This document shows positions 8,229 to 17,800 of a stretch of DNA of 54,412 bases, piece after piece (within the stretch, counting starts at the first letter, position 1; every line of letters begins with the position of its first letter). This DNA is from Promethearchaeota archaeon. GTDB lineage: Archaea > Asgardarchaeota > Lokiarchaeia > Sigyniarchaeales > SOKP01. Both the position numbers and the translations under genes were made by a program. The stretch is taken from assembly GCA_016839705.1 (NCBI GenBank), contig JAEOTR010000012.1, positions 1 to 54,412 of the forward strand, read 5' to 3'. Below the pieces are notes generated by a model. The model saw only the letters and a program-made list of their open reading frames with translations, had not been told where the DNA came from and ran no database searches.

Positions 8229-9482
8229 TTATTCATAAAAGTTTTTCTTTCCGCTTCTTTTCATTATTAATATTATTGTAAGTAATACTGCAGCAACACC
8301 AATTCCTATGAACACCAGAAATAACAATGGAAATTCTGCTAAGGGTGCTAGGTTTGCCCCCACAACAGTAATCTTAACTTGATAAGAATAATCAAACAAA
8401 TCTTCTTGGTAAACTATACATGGATGTGGGAATTCACTTTCATCAGGTAATAGTGGAATAGAGAACCATTGTCCGATGTTTAAGTTTAAACGAAGATAAT
8501 CAATTCGATTAAAATACTCATAACTACTTTCATGCCAGGTTGGATCACAAGCAATCCATCCAATATTAGGTACATAATATTCAACCCAAGCATGTCCTAG
8601 AAAATCGGTAGAAGAAATTTCACCTGTTTTTGAACGAGTAAAAATCCATTCTTTACCCATAACGGGTCTTGTGGCAGGATTGTCTGAAATACAAAATCCG
8701 ATTACTTTTCGAGCGGGTATATTTTGAATTCGTAATAACGTCACCATTAAGCTTGAATACTCACTGCAATCACCTTGTTTGTTATTATATGCCCATAACG
8801 CACCTTTTTCTTGCTCGGGTAGAGCATCGTTGTATGTTATATTATCTGCAATCCAGTTATAAATCTTTTCTGCTTTCTCAATTGGGCTAACACTAGAACC
8901 CACGATACTATTTGAAGCGGAAATCAAAGTAGGATTATTTCTTTCATAATATAACTCCGACCTGTTGCAATATAAATCAAAGATGTTTTCTGAGAGATTA
9001 TAAGTGCCGATATCCATTTCATTGATATTGTTAAAGCTAACCTCATTCAGTGTAATATTGTATAGTTGATCTAAAGTGATTTGCTCATTGTAGTTCAAGG
9101 TATCATTAAATAAATCATATGTATTGTTAAACTCATCACGTAATAGATACGAAGGAACATTGATGTTACTATATAATATTTCACTTTCTTGGTATGGAGC
9201 ACAATATGGAGTTAATGTTGAATTGGGGAGTCTATCGTTTAACCTAGTGAATTGAAACCAATATGAACGGCTAGAAATAGATTTATGAGTCAATGTAAAA
9301 TTAATTTCTACTTGATATTTTACACTTTGAGTGATATTATAGTTTGAAACTCCATAATCGGGTGAAGAAATAAATGGATTACCATAATTCGTAGTCGATG
9401 ACAAAAGTGAAGGGGAATATCCCGTAATTGCAATCGGTAAGAAAAAAAAGTATACTATGAAAAACACAGATTTTACTTTCAT
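8229..9482 (-). CDS. secreted, membrane-anchored transglutaminase-like protein
   Basis: The product has 417 residues. The N terminus (MKVKSVFFIVYFFFLPIAIT) is a signal peptide. The transglutaminase core shows the Cys-His-Asp triad as GDCSEYS (Cys239), GHAWVEYY (His297) and ACDPTWH (Asp313), preceded by KIYNWIADNITY. A hydrophobic segment near 385-408 followed by KRSGKK anchors the C terminus, so the domain faces outside. Many Asn-x-Ser/Thr sites (for example NITL, NSTL) suit an N-glycosylated archaeal surface protein. Archaeal members are thought to be peptidases or peptide cross-linkers; the substrate is unknown. Confidence 0.85.
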   Translation of the reverse strand: MKVKSVFFIVYFFFLPIAITGYSPSLLSSTTNYGNPFISSPDYGVSNYNITQSVKYQVEINFTLTHKSISSRSYWFQFTRLNDRLPNSTLTPYCAPYQESEILYSNINVPSYLLRDEFNNTYDLFNDTLNYNEQITLDQLYNITLNEVSFNNINEMDIGTYNLSENIFDLYCNRSELYYERNNPTLISASNSIVGSSVSPIEKAEKIYNWIADNITYNDALPEQEKGALWAYNNKQGDCSEYSSLMVTLLRIQNIPARKVIGFCISDNPATRPVMGKEWIFTRSKTGEISSTDFLGHAWVEYYVPNIGWIACDPTWHESSYEYFNRIDYLRLNLNIGQWFSIPLLPDESEFPHPCIVYQEDLFDYSYQVKITVVGANLAPLAEFPLLFLVFIGIGVAAVLLTIILIMKRSGKKNFYE

Positions 9483-9616
9483 TATTAAACTCAGAGAATT
9501 TGTATATTTTTTATAAAAGGTATAAATTTTCTGCTTTTAATTTTAATTATTTAGAAACTTAACATTCATAAAAATTCAAAAGGGTGAGTTTTTATTAATT
9601 TTATAACAAGACTATA

Positions 9617-10270
9617 TTGTATTTTATTGAAAATTTGATATATAAAGTATATTTGATCGATGGAGATAACGGGATCTCACTTTTTGAATCAACATTTAAA
9701 GAATTAAAAAAAATTCAAGATGATATCTTAACGGGGTTTTTTAATGCGATTAATAAAACAATTGATGTTATTCAAGAGTCTATGGCAAAAGGAAGACGAG
9801 TAAATGAAATGAATAGGATCATAGAATCTGAAGATTCAACTATTTTCATTTATTATCACCCTTTATCAAGAATACTTTTCTGTTCGATTTCAGATGCAGA
9901 TGACGATACGGAAAAAATAAAGGATGTTATTCACAAAATTGCTCAAAGGTTTTGGAAAAAACATCAGTCAGATCTTAAAGTCTTTAGAGCAACAACAGAA
10001 AAAACTCGATTTCAAACGTTAAATGCCGATATTGAAAATCTCACAAGGGGTGGGAAAATCGCAGAAATATTCCCAAAACTACTTGTTGCAAAAAGTGTGT
10101 TAGAAAAAGTCTTAACGATGGGTATGATTAATGAATTTGATTTTCAAATTGCACTATTGTGTAGTGGAAAAAATTCTCCCTTAAAAATCTCGAGAATATT
10201 AAGCTTGAAAAGAGATGAGACATATGATGCACTTAAAAAATTAGAACAATTAGACATAATTAAACTGTGA
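9617..10270 (+). CDS. longin-like sensor domain with C-terminal winged helix
   Basis: The product has 217 residues from TTG 9617; TTG 9635 would give the more typical N terminus MIYKVYLIDGDNG. The first 135 residues (KVYLIDGDNGISLFE to KHQSDLKVF) have the alternating strand-helix pattern of a longin/Roadblock-like domain. Residues about 150-217 (FDFQIALLCSGKNSPLKISRILSLKRDETYDALKKLEQLDIIKL) look like a winged helix. The same two-part design forms the cytoplasmic end of the large membrane protein at 14895-18809. The protein is soluble. The fold is inferred from pattern rather than a diagnostic motif. Confidence 0.6.
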   Translation: MYFIENLIYKVYLIDGDNGISLFESTFKELKKIQDDILTGFFNAINKTIDVIQESMAKGRRVNEMNRIIESEDSTIFIYYHPLSRILFCSISDADDDTEKIKDVIHKIAQRFWKKHQSDLKVFRATTEKTRFQTLNADIENLTRGGKIAEIFPKLLVAKSVLEKVLTMGMINEFDFQIALLCSGKNSPLKISRILSLKRDETYDALKKLEQLDIIKL

Positions 10271-10408
10271 TAACCTTGCTCTTAATAGGCATGAATCTGA
10301 AAATAATAATTTAAACTAGTTTTAACACCTTTGATATAAATAGAAAAAAATAAATGGTTTCTTAGTTTATCAAAATTACATTAGTATTATTATCATCGTG
10401 TGTTAATC

Positions 10409-11011
10409 ATGGGGAACAAAATAGAACTCATCGCAACAGTAAAAACTCCCTCCAAAGAATCTTTTTTAAGAAAAGGAGAAGGGTATTCTTTGAAGGAAAT
10501 ACAGGAAGCAGGAAGAACTATTAATCAATTAAAGGAATTAAATATAAAAATTGATTATTTTAGAAAATCCTCCTATCAAGAAAATGTTGATAAGCTCAAA
10601 ACTCTAAAAATCTCAGAGAAAAAAGAAAAGAAACGTAGTCCTTTTGTGAAAAAGGAGAAAAAGAGAACACCCTTTAAACCAATAAAAGAGAAAGCGAAAG
10701 ATAAACCTAAAGAGACAGTTGTTGAGGCTCCTAAAAAACGAGTTGTAAAGAAAAAGGTAGAAGTAATTAAAAAAGAGAAAATAAAACCTGTCAAGAAAGA
10801 AAAGGTGAAAATTGAAGAAACAGGGAGATCCTTAAGTGAACTATCGGGGTTAGGTGTTGCCACAGCAAAAAAACTTGTGGAACTTGGAGTTGAGACGATT
10901 GAGGATTTAATTAAAGAGAATCCTCAAGAATTATCATCATTAATCAAGGGAGTTTCTCTAGAAAGAATAGAGAAATGGATTGAAGAAGGAAAAGAGTTAA
11001 TAAAACAATAA
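10409..11011 (+). CDS. rpl13e: ribosomal protein eL13 with C-terminal helix-hairpin-helix domain
   Basis: The product has 200 residues from ATG 10409; an upstream in-frame GTG (10400) adds three. The first about 65 residues match eL13, a large-subunit protein of eukaryotes and some archaea: TPSKESFLRKGEGYSLKEIQ, then EAGRTINQLKELNIKIDYFRKSS and NVDKLK. A Lys/Pro-rich linker (about 70-132) leads to a helix-hairpin-helix module (LSELSGLGVATAKKLVELGVETIEDL). The HhH part is not found in the minimal protein and may bind rRNA or DNA. The gene is monocistronic. Confidence 0.85.
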   Translation: MGNKIELIATVKTPSKESFLRKGEGYSLKEIQEAGRTINQLKELNIKIDYFRKSSYQENVDKLKTLKISEKKEKKRSPFVKKEKKRTPFKPIKEKAKDKPKETVVEAPKKRVVKKKVEVIKKEKIKPVKKEKVKIEETGRSLSELSGLGVATAKKLVELGVETIEDLIKENPQELSSLIKGVSLERIEKWIEEGKELIKQ

Positions 11012-11156
11012 ACAAATCTCTTCTCTTTAAATTTAATCATTGCTTTTTATAAAGATTATACAATTACTTCTTGTATCAGAAGTTTTATAAATGCTAAATT
11101 TATTTTAGAAATAAATCAGTTTAGTATATTTTTAATCAAATTGAGTAGTTTGAATC

Positions 11157-11651
11157 ATGGAATACCACTTTTATGTATATAATAAACCTGAATGCAATTT
11201 TTCAATTAATAAAATGCCTATTTGGCTTAGAGAGGTAACTTTTGAAGGAGATGAAAATAATGGTTCTATTACCATGCATTCTCAAGACGAATATGATGAG
11301 ATTTGGGGTCCAAATTCAACACTTGAATTAAATTGGGAACATAAAGATCGAGCAAATCTGTTCTATTATAAAGAAGTAGAAAGTAGCATTGAAACTTATA
11401 ATGCAGTTGGTATTGTGGTAACAAAAAAAGAAAGAGACTGGCAAATGAGTCATGAGTTTACGGTTTGGTTGGGACAACGTAGAAAAATGATACGAAAGAG
11501 ATATTATATTGAAAGAGTAATACATGGGATTTTTTATTGCGAAGTCACAGAACGGTTAATTAATATTCACACATCAATAATAGAGGGTATGTACGAAAAA
11601 TTTAAACCAAATTTGTTAAAAACTTTTAATTCAATTGAATGCCATCAATAG
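11157..11651 (+). CDS. hypothetical protein, 164 residues
   Basis: ATG 11157 opens a 164-residue soluble protein rich in aromatic residues, without signal peptide or membrane segment. The first two thirds are beta-strand-like (VTFEGDENNGSITMHSQDEYDEIW, LELNWEHKDRANLFYY), and a basic stretch QRRKMIRKRYYIERV precedes a helical end. The pattern resembles small lipocalin-like or beta-barrel proteins, but no motif supports a family call. The 3' end overlaps the convergent methyltransferase gene by 26 bases. Confidence 0.65.
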   Translation: MEYHFYVYNKPECNFSINKMPIWLREVTFEGDENNGSITMHSQDEYDEIWGPNSTLELNWEHKDRANLFYYKEVESSIETYNAVGIVVTKKERDWQMSHEFTVWLGQRRKMIRKRYYIERVIHGIFYCEVTERLINIHTSIIEGMYEKFKPNLLKTFNSIECHQ

Positions 11652-12390
11652 GTTTTTTTTGGACGAGGATAAAAAAATTATCGTTATTACTTGGTCCACC
11701 CATGATTCTAAATTCGTTAATTACAAAAGTTTTTAGTAATTTCTTAATTTCATGCTTGGAAAAAAAATGGTAAAACCGTTTGTATACCTTGTTTTTTTCA
11801 GAAAGGGTCCATGGTATATACTTATCCCCAAACTGGTTTAAACCTGCGTCACTTTGTCGTTTTTTATGTCGAAAACTTAAATTCCTTTTTATTCCATCTA
11901 AAAGAAAATAACTTCGGTATTTTTTCTGCCATTTACGCCAGACTGTAATTAGTAAGTTTCCATTCTTTATTAAAGTACTATTGAGGTGTGCTATAAGACT
12001 TTTTCTATTGGTTTTATTTTTAATATGATGAATAGTTGCGATTGAGAAAATATTATTGATTGAATTTTTCCTTATAGGGAGGTAATTTATATCAGCTAAA
12101 ATAATTTGAATAAAATCTGATTCCGATTTTAGATAATGCTCTGTATTGTTTAAACTCTTCTGAGCAATTTTTAAAAATTCAAGTGAGTTATCAATCCCAA
12201 TTAATTTTTTAGGTTTATTCCCTAAAATCTTAAAATTTCTCCCATTTGCGCAGCCCAGATCGAGAGATATCCCATGGAAAAAGTAACTTTTTGTTTTCAA
12301 ATAATTGAAAAAAAATTCAAGAGGCTTCCAAGGTTTTTTTCTTTTTGAATGGTAGTCCTTAGCAATCTGATTGAAGGTATTACTTTCCAT
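11626..12390 (-). CDS. class I SAM methyltransferase, Trm9/ALKBH8-like
   Basis: The product has 254 residues from ATG 12390 (MESNTFNQIAKDYHSKRKKPW). This start is preferred over ATG 12435, which adds a 15-residue N terminus not expected in the family. SAM motif I is LDLGCANGRN at 43-52, followed by IGIDNS, an LPIRKNSINNIFSIATIHH post-motif and LITVWRKW. The later IPWTLSEKNKVYKRFYHFFSKHEIKKLL matches the PW...RYYHLF pattern of Trm9, which methylates carboxymethyl-uridine at the tRNA wobble position. A role in tRNA modification is therefore likely but not certain; a partner such as Trm112 is not visible here. Confidence 0.75.
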   Translation of the reverse strand: MESNTFNQIAKDYHSKRKKPWKPLEFFFNYLKTKSYFFHGISLDLGCANGRNFKILGNKPKKLIGIDNSLEFLKIAQKSLNNTEHYLKSESDFIQIILADINYLPIRKNSINNIFSIATIHHIKNKTNRKSLIAHLNSTLIKNGNLLITVWRKWQKKYRSYFLLDGIKRNLSFRHKKRQSDAGLNQFGDKYIPWTLSEKNKVYKRFYHFFSKHEIKKLLKTFVINEFRIMGGPSNNDNFFILVQKKPIDGIQLN

Positions 12391-12484
12391 GAAATGAAAA
12401 TGTTTTATTTTTTTATAACTTATATATGTTAGCATAGATTTATAATTTTCAATATATATCTTTAGTTAATTAGGAAATAGGGAA

Positions 12485-14218
12485 ATGGAAGATCATTTTG
12501 TCTTTCTAACTGAATTTTTATCATTGTTGAAAAATGACATTGTAGATTATTACAAGAGATCTCATTTCTATTTAAAAGACCTTGCTTCATACAAAAATAT
12601 CAATTTAAAGCTACAAATATCAACCAAAGCCGAAGATGTGATAGAAGAAACTCTCAATACTCTATTAAAAGCAATAAAAACAGGTTTAAATACCCTTGGG
12701 ATTCCAATAAATAAAATAAGCAAAATTCAGAGTCTCTTCTTAATGGAACTAGACGGAAAAGGGCTTGAGATATCTAATTACAGCTCTTATCTGGAAATAT
12801 ACCTCAAGGAATATATAAATAAACTTTTATTTGAAATTTTAGTAGAATACTTATTAGATTTAGATGTCAATAAAATTGAGACTTTAAAATTATTCAAACT
12901 GATAAGCTCCAGTACTATAGACAAATTGTCTGAATTCAAAAGAATGCATATCATATCTGATAAAACAAAGGAATATATTGCTTACCCAGCTATTGAAGAA
13001 TATTTAAATATTTCAGAATTATCTATTAAAGTAAATACAACCTTTAATAATCCAAAGAAGATTGAAATTTCACTTATGAATGACCCGAAAGAGACTCAGA
13101 AGTCAAAGAAAGATGAAATGGATACCAATGATATTTTAAGACAATTAGAAGAAGCTAAAAAAGATTCCATTGAAACCCTACAAACACCAAAAACAGATGC
13201 ATCTAAATCCTCATTCGAAAAAATTAAAAAAAAACAGGAGGCATATCAAGAGCTTATACAAGAAGTTAAACCAAAAACCTCCATTCCACCTAATTTGGAT
13301 TATGTGACTAAGGTAGAAGAAATTTTTCTTGATCAGATCGGTAATTTACCACAAGTAAATCCCGAATTTAGTAATAGATTTAAAATTAATATTGTAAACC
13401 TGCTAAATTCAAGAGTGGTTAATCCTGATTTTTTAGATTTGGAAAATCTGTTTTATTATATTTCTATTATGAAAATGTTAGAAATTGAATTTCCTTTCAC
13501 AGCAATAGAAATTTTAGAGATCTTAAAGAATTACATTTCTAATATGGTTTTTAGTACTTCTAGGGTCGATACTCCAGATCCTGTAAGTATCTTTTATGGG
13601 TTAGCTATTGTTACTGAGTTAGATTTAATACATAGAACAAATATTATAAACCTTCACGCAATAGAAGAATTTCTCAAATCTGAATTAAATTTTTTTATAC
13701 CAGAGAAACTAAAATTAAATTACTATACATTTCTCTCGCTTAAATTACTTGCAAAAAATGAAATTTTATTAGCGAAAAAAGAACAAGTAATATCTCAATT
13801 ATTAAGACTAAATTTGTCAAATTTAAACGAATTTAATCCTACTTTAGATATTTATAATCACTTAGGATCTATAAAGATTTTAGATAGGAATGTCGATCTA
13901 TCAAAATTCAATGTGTTATATATTAGTGAGCTTAAAAAAAAGCTAACTCCAAAGGGTTCAGTAGATAATTTAATAACAGAATCTGCAAGAATGTTATTAA
14001 TTTTAAGCCTTCTTGACATGAAAGATCAAGAATCACTACTAAGCAGTCGGTTACTCAATTTTATTATAGAATCAACAGATTTCTTTAATCTAGTAAATCT
14101 TGATAAAGATTTTAATTGGCGAATTGATAAATTAGCATACAAAATCGAATTAAAGATGTTGTTTTGGGCGTTATTAGCATGTTCTCAATATACACCCAAT
14201 AGTTTGTTAAGTCTTTAA
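12485..14218 (+). CDS. hypothetical helical protein, 577 residues
   Basis: The start is ATG 12485 behind AGGAAATAGGGAA. The N-terminal 200 residues are helical (MEDHFVFLTEFLSLLKNDIV). A Lys/Glu-rich linker follows (about 200-265). The C-terminal 310 residues consist of paired helices (DPVSIFYGLAIVTELDL, KLNYYTFLSLKLLAKNEI, ESARMLLILSLLDM) that resemble alpha/alpha-toroid proteins of the prenyltransferase/terpene-cyclase superfamily; this is a weak structural guess. There is no signal peptide, membrane span or catalytic motif. It starts 94 bases from the divergent Trm9-like gene and ends two bases before the convergent YkgJ gene. Confidence 0.6.
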   Translation: MEDHFVFLTEFLSLLKNDIVDYYKRSHFYLKDLASYKNINLKLQISTKAEDVIEETLNTLLKAIKTGLNTLGIPINKISKIQSLFLMELDGKGLEISNYSSYLEIYLKEYINKLLFEILVEYLLDLDVNKIETLKLFKLISSSTIDKLSEFKRMHIISDKTKEYIAYPAIEEYLNISELSIKVNTTFNNPKKIEISLMNDPKETQKSKKDEMDTNDILRQLEEAKKDSIETLQTPKTDASKSSFEKIKKKQEAYQELIQEVKPKTSIPPNLDYVTKVEEIFLDQIGNLPQVNPEFSNRFKINIVNLLNSRVVNPDFLDLENLFYYISIMKMLEIEFPFTAIEILEILKNYISNMVFSTSRVDTPDPVSIFYGLAIVTELDLIHRTNIINLHAIEEFLKSELNFFIPEKLKLNYYTFLSLKLLAKNEILLAKKEQVISQLLRLNLSNLNEFNPTLDIYNHLGSIKILDRNVDLSKFNVLYISELKKKLTPKGSVDNLITESARMLLILSLLDMKDQESLLSSRLLNFIIESTDFFNLVNLDKDFNWRIDKLAYKIELKMLFWALLACSQYTPNSLLSL

Positions 14219-14219
14219 A

Positions 14220-14846
14220 TCAATCCTTTTTATCATCAGCGTTCAATATCGTTTTTATATAATTTTTTACATTAGGTACAATTTTCCCATTTTTAACTCT
14301 GCTATTCCATCTTTCATTAAAATGAAAATTTTTTTCTAGTTCTTTTATCGTCTCACTACCAATTTGGCTCCAATAATCATATTCAATGATCGGTGAATCT
14401 GAATTTATGCCAGGACAATAATTTTTAGCTTTCTCGGTGTAATTTATAATAATATTTTCGTTAGCTTTATTTCCCCTAAGATTTGAAATATTAAATGAGA
14501 AAGGAAAAGTTCTACAAAACATCGGCCTTATATTATAAATTAAACATTTCGAATTATTTTTATTATAGAAAAAGCATTCTCCTAAATTGTTTTTAAGAAG
14601 TCCCGTAAAAGCTAAGCCTCTTTCCGTTTCAATGGGTGATACGACCATTTTCTTAAGAGTATTTTCAGTCAATTTCTTATCAAAAACGTAAAATCCTATT
14701 ATATCTAGTAATTCTTGTAGTTCTAACTTAAGACCTGTTTGTAGTCTTAAAATATCAAGATATGAAATATTAACAAGGGTATCTTTATCTGTACAACAAT
14801 TTCCACACCTAGTACAAATAAACCTTAATTCTTTAGGATTTATCAT
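14220..14846 (-). CDS. YkgJ-family cysteine-cluster protein
   Basis: The product has 208 residues. The N terminus has CTRCGNCC (Cys11, 14, 17, 18), followed later by GECFFYNKNNSKCLIYNIRPMFCRTFPF. This is the YkgJ pattern (CxxCGxCC ... C ... C ... RPxxCRxFPF), thought to chelate zinc or iron, possibly as an iron-sulfur cluster. Family members are widespread and of unknown function. It is convergent with the 577-residue gene, with one base between stops, and may share a transcript with the upstream minus-strand membrane protein, 48 bases away. Confidence 0.85.
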   Translation of the reverse strand: MINPKELRFICTRCGNCCTDKDTLVNISYLDILRLQTGLKLELQELLDIIGFYVFDKKLTENTLKKMVVSPIETERGLAFTGLLKNNLGECFFYNKNNSKCLIYNIRPMFCRTFPFSFNISNLRGNKANENIIINYTEKAKNYCPGINSDSPIIEYDYWSQIGSETIKELEKNFHFNERWNSRVKNGKIVPNVKNYIKTILNADDKKD

Positions 14847-14894
14847 TCAAGTAAAAAAAAAGTAATTTAAAATTTGAATTTATTTCTTATATTA

Positions 14895-17800
14895 TTAAGG
14901 ATTGACAGGAATTATTAATTTCCGATCAATCAATCCTTCTATTGCTTGAATAACGAGATCTTTATTCTCTTCGCTTATTAATTCGATTATACTATTTAAA
15001 TTAATGATATCTTCGTTTCTCTTTAACATTGATTCGACTACATTTAAGACTCGTATTTCCATTTTCGATAGAGATTTTTCTTTTCGTAAGTTAAGAAGAT
15101 CAAGTTTTCTGGGAAGGGTAAAAGAACCTTTATAATATAATTCAAAATACTCCTCTATTATCATAGGTACTATTTCTTCAAACTTATCTAGAGATCCATC
15201 CCAATTCTCTAAATCTTGCGATAATTTGAGATTTAAAGCCAACATTAAATGTGAAATTTGATTCTTAAGGTGTTCTGAAGATTTTTCCTTGAGGATAAAT
15301 ACAACCCTTATATCTTCTTTATCTGCTATCAGACAATAGAAATACTTAAAATCTAATTCAATGATTTTTTCAATTCCATAACTCTCTTTTTCTGCATCTA
15401 ACTTCTTTTCAATTTGCTCAGCTTGGGTAAATTCTTCTCCAATAGTAGTGATAGCTTGAATAAAACCTGAGAATAATTCCCTCTTATGTTTTTCTAAAAT
15501 TGAATAAGTCCTAGTGTAAAGTGGAATTCCGCTTATTCTATGTACGATTACAATCGCTTGAATATTTCTAAGATCTTTAAATCTTTGTGTTTTTGATAAT
15601 AGTTCTGCCTCTTTTTTTCGCTTTCTGGGCAAGATTACATAAGATCGCATACTCAAAATACCTAACGCGCTTACAATACTAACCAAAACACCAATAATTA
15701 TCCATAATAGAAGACTTGTGAATTCATCTCCACCTAGGATGGGTTCACCAATAATAGCGAAAAAAGAGAATAGTGTTGTTTTATAAGTTGAATTTTCTGG
15801 GGTAATTATCAACTCAATTTTGTAATTTCCCCGAACACTTTCGGGTAAATCTATAATTATTCTATAAATTCCAGGTGAAGTTTGGTTTACTGGTCCAACT
15901 CCATATCTCCATGAATAGCTTATTGATGCATTTTCAATACTTGCATAAGTAGTGTTATCTAATAATTGTATTTGAATATTTATTGTTTCACCAATGTCAG
16001 CAAAAAAGGGATCTTCAAATCCAATCGGTTCGACCTTAATCTCTATTTGGCTAATAAATAGCTGAAAAGAAAAAATATTTATCTCGTAATTATCCTTAAT
16101 AAAACGAATATCGATAGAATTTAACCCTAAAGAGAAATTTGAAGGAGAACAGGGGATAGATATATTATACCAGAAATCACTTGTATATGTTAAATTATCG
16201 ACATAATTTCCACTAATTAGGGTGATGACTTCATTTGGCAAGAAATTCTCAGCAATTATGTCATATATCTTTAAAGAAATTGATAAAATTTCGTTAAATG
16301 ATCTGTCTGCTTGATATAGTTCAGGGACTTCTAATGAATCTATATATACTGAAAAACTTGTATCCCTTTGAATTATGAAAATTCCCAAAATTATCGATTG
16401 AGATTCATATCCCTCCTTATCTGCATTAATAATTAATGAATGAAGCTTATTTACTTCGTATGCAGAACTATTACATGTTATATTGTACTCCCCAGGGATT
16501 CCTTCAATAACAAAAGTATCCCCTATCCAATTATTTGTAGGTATGGTTGAGATTCCTGTACCCGATGATTTCATAGTATAATTAAGATGGATTGTAAAAT
16601 TTTCATTCCATACGACTTGTAATGTTGGATATTCCTGGGCAGTGAGTAGTGTTTGTTGTATAATTTCAATGGTTACATTAACTTGATTATTTACATATGA
16701 AGAGGAATTTGCATAAACCGTTAAAGTGTTATTACCAGCAACACCATTAGTAGTATTAAACTCAAGAAAGTAATAACCCGGGCTTATTTCACTAAAATAC
16801 TCTCTTCCACCAATAAAATTATCTAGATATACTAAAGCATCCTGTATAGCATCACTATTTTCCAAATCATTAAATGAAACTTTTAAATTTATTAATTCAT
16901 CCTCAAAAATCTCTTCAAAATAGTTTTGATCAGGGATCATTACCGAGTTATGAACAACTTCAAATTTGTTTGAGATGATTCCCGTTTCATTGAGGCCATA
17001 AATATTATAAGAATTATTCCATGTTATTATAATTTCATATTCTCCTACTTCATAATAAGGCGGTGAAGTAGGTATCTGAAAATAATCAAAATAGACGTAT
17101 CCATTAGTATCAGGTGATTTCAATTGATTTTTTGTGATCCATATTGACCCATTAGGAAATCTTACTTGAAGTTGAGCTTTAGTCTGTTGGAGATATTCAG
17201 ACACTAATATTGAATTAGTAATTCTTGAGGTGATATTAATATAATCTCCACTCAAAAACTCATTAGTAGAATTCCATGAACCCGTCGCATTATTATATAT
17301 GTTTAATTGCTCACAATAATTTGGTGATATTGCTTTAAAGTGCCAAAAACCATCAGGTGTTGTAGATATTATATCTACTGGAATTATTAAAAGTCCTGGA
17401 ATTGAGTTATCACACAAGAATAATTGATTAGAACTAGGATCTTGAGGTTCAGATACCCATGTAATAATAACATCTGAAGGAAAATTGATTCTCATTTCGG
17501 TTTCCTTATATCCTGTTGGAACCGAAAAATAACTATAAAATTCCCAGTTTACAATACTATTATTATTTACAGAAAATTCACTCCCAAGTGATTCTGCGTT
17601 TGTTTCATAATTAGTATCTGGTGTATGCTTTATTGAATAAAGATTTAAATTTGTTTTTAATGTAATATCGAACTCTTCTATGATATTACTGGAAAAATTA
17701 GCATAAACATTTGAAGTTTGCCATCCACCTTCTAATTCCACTGAACCTTTACCCCAGTCAATATCATTTACGATCGTTTGATTCATTTCCAACCCTATTT

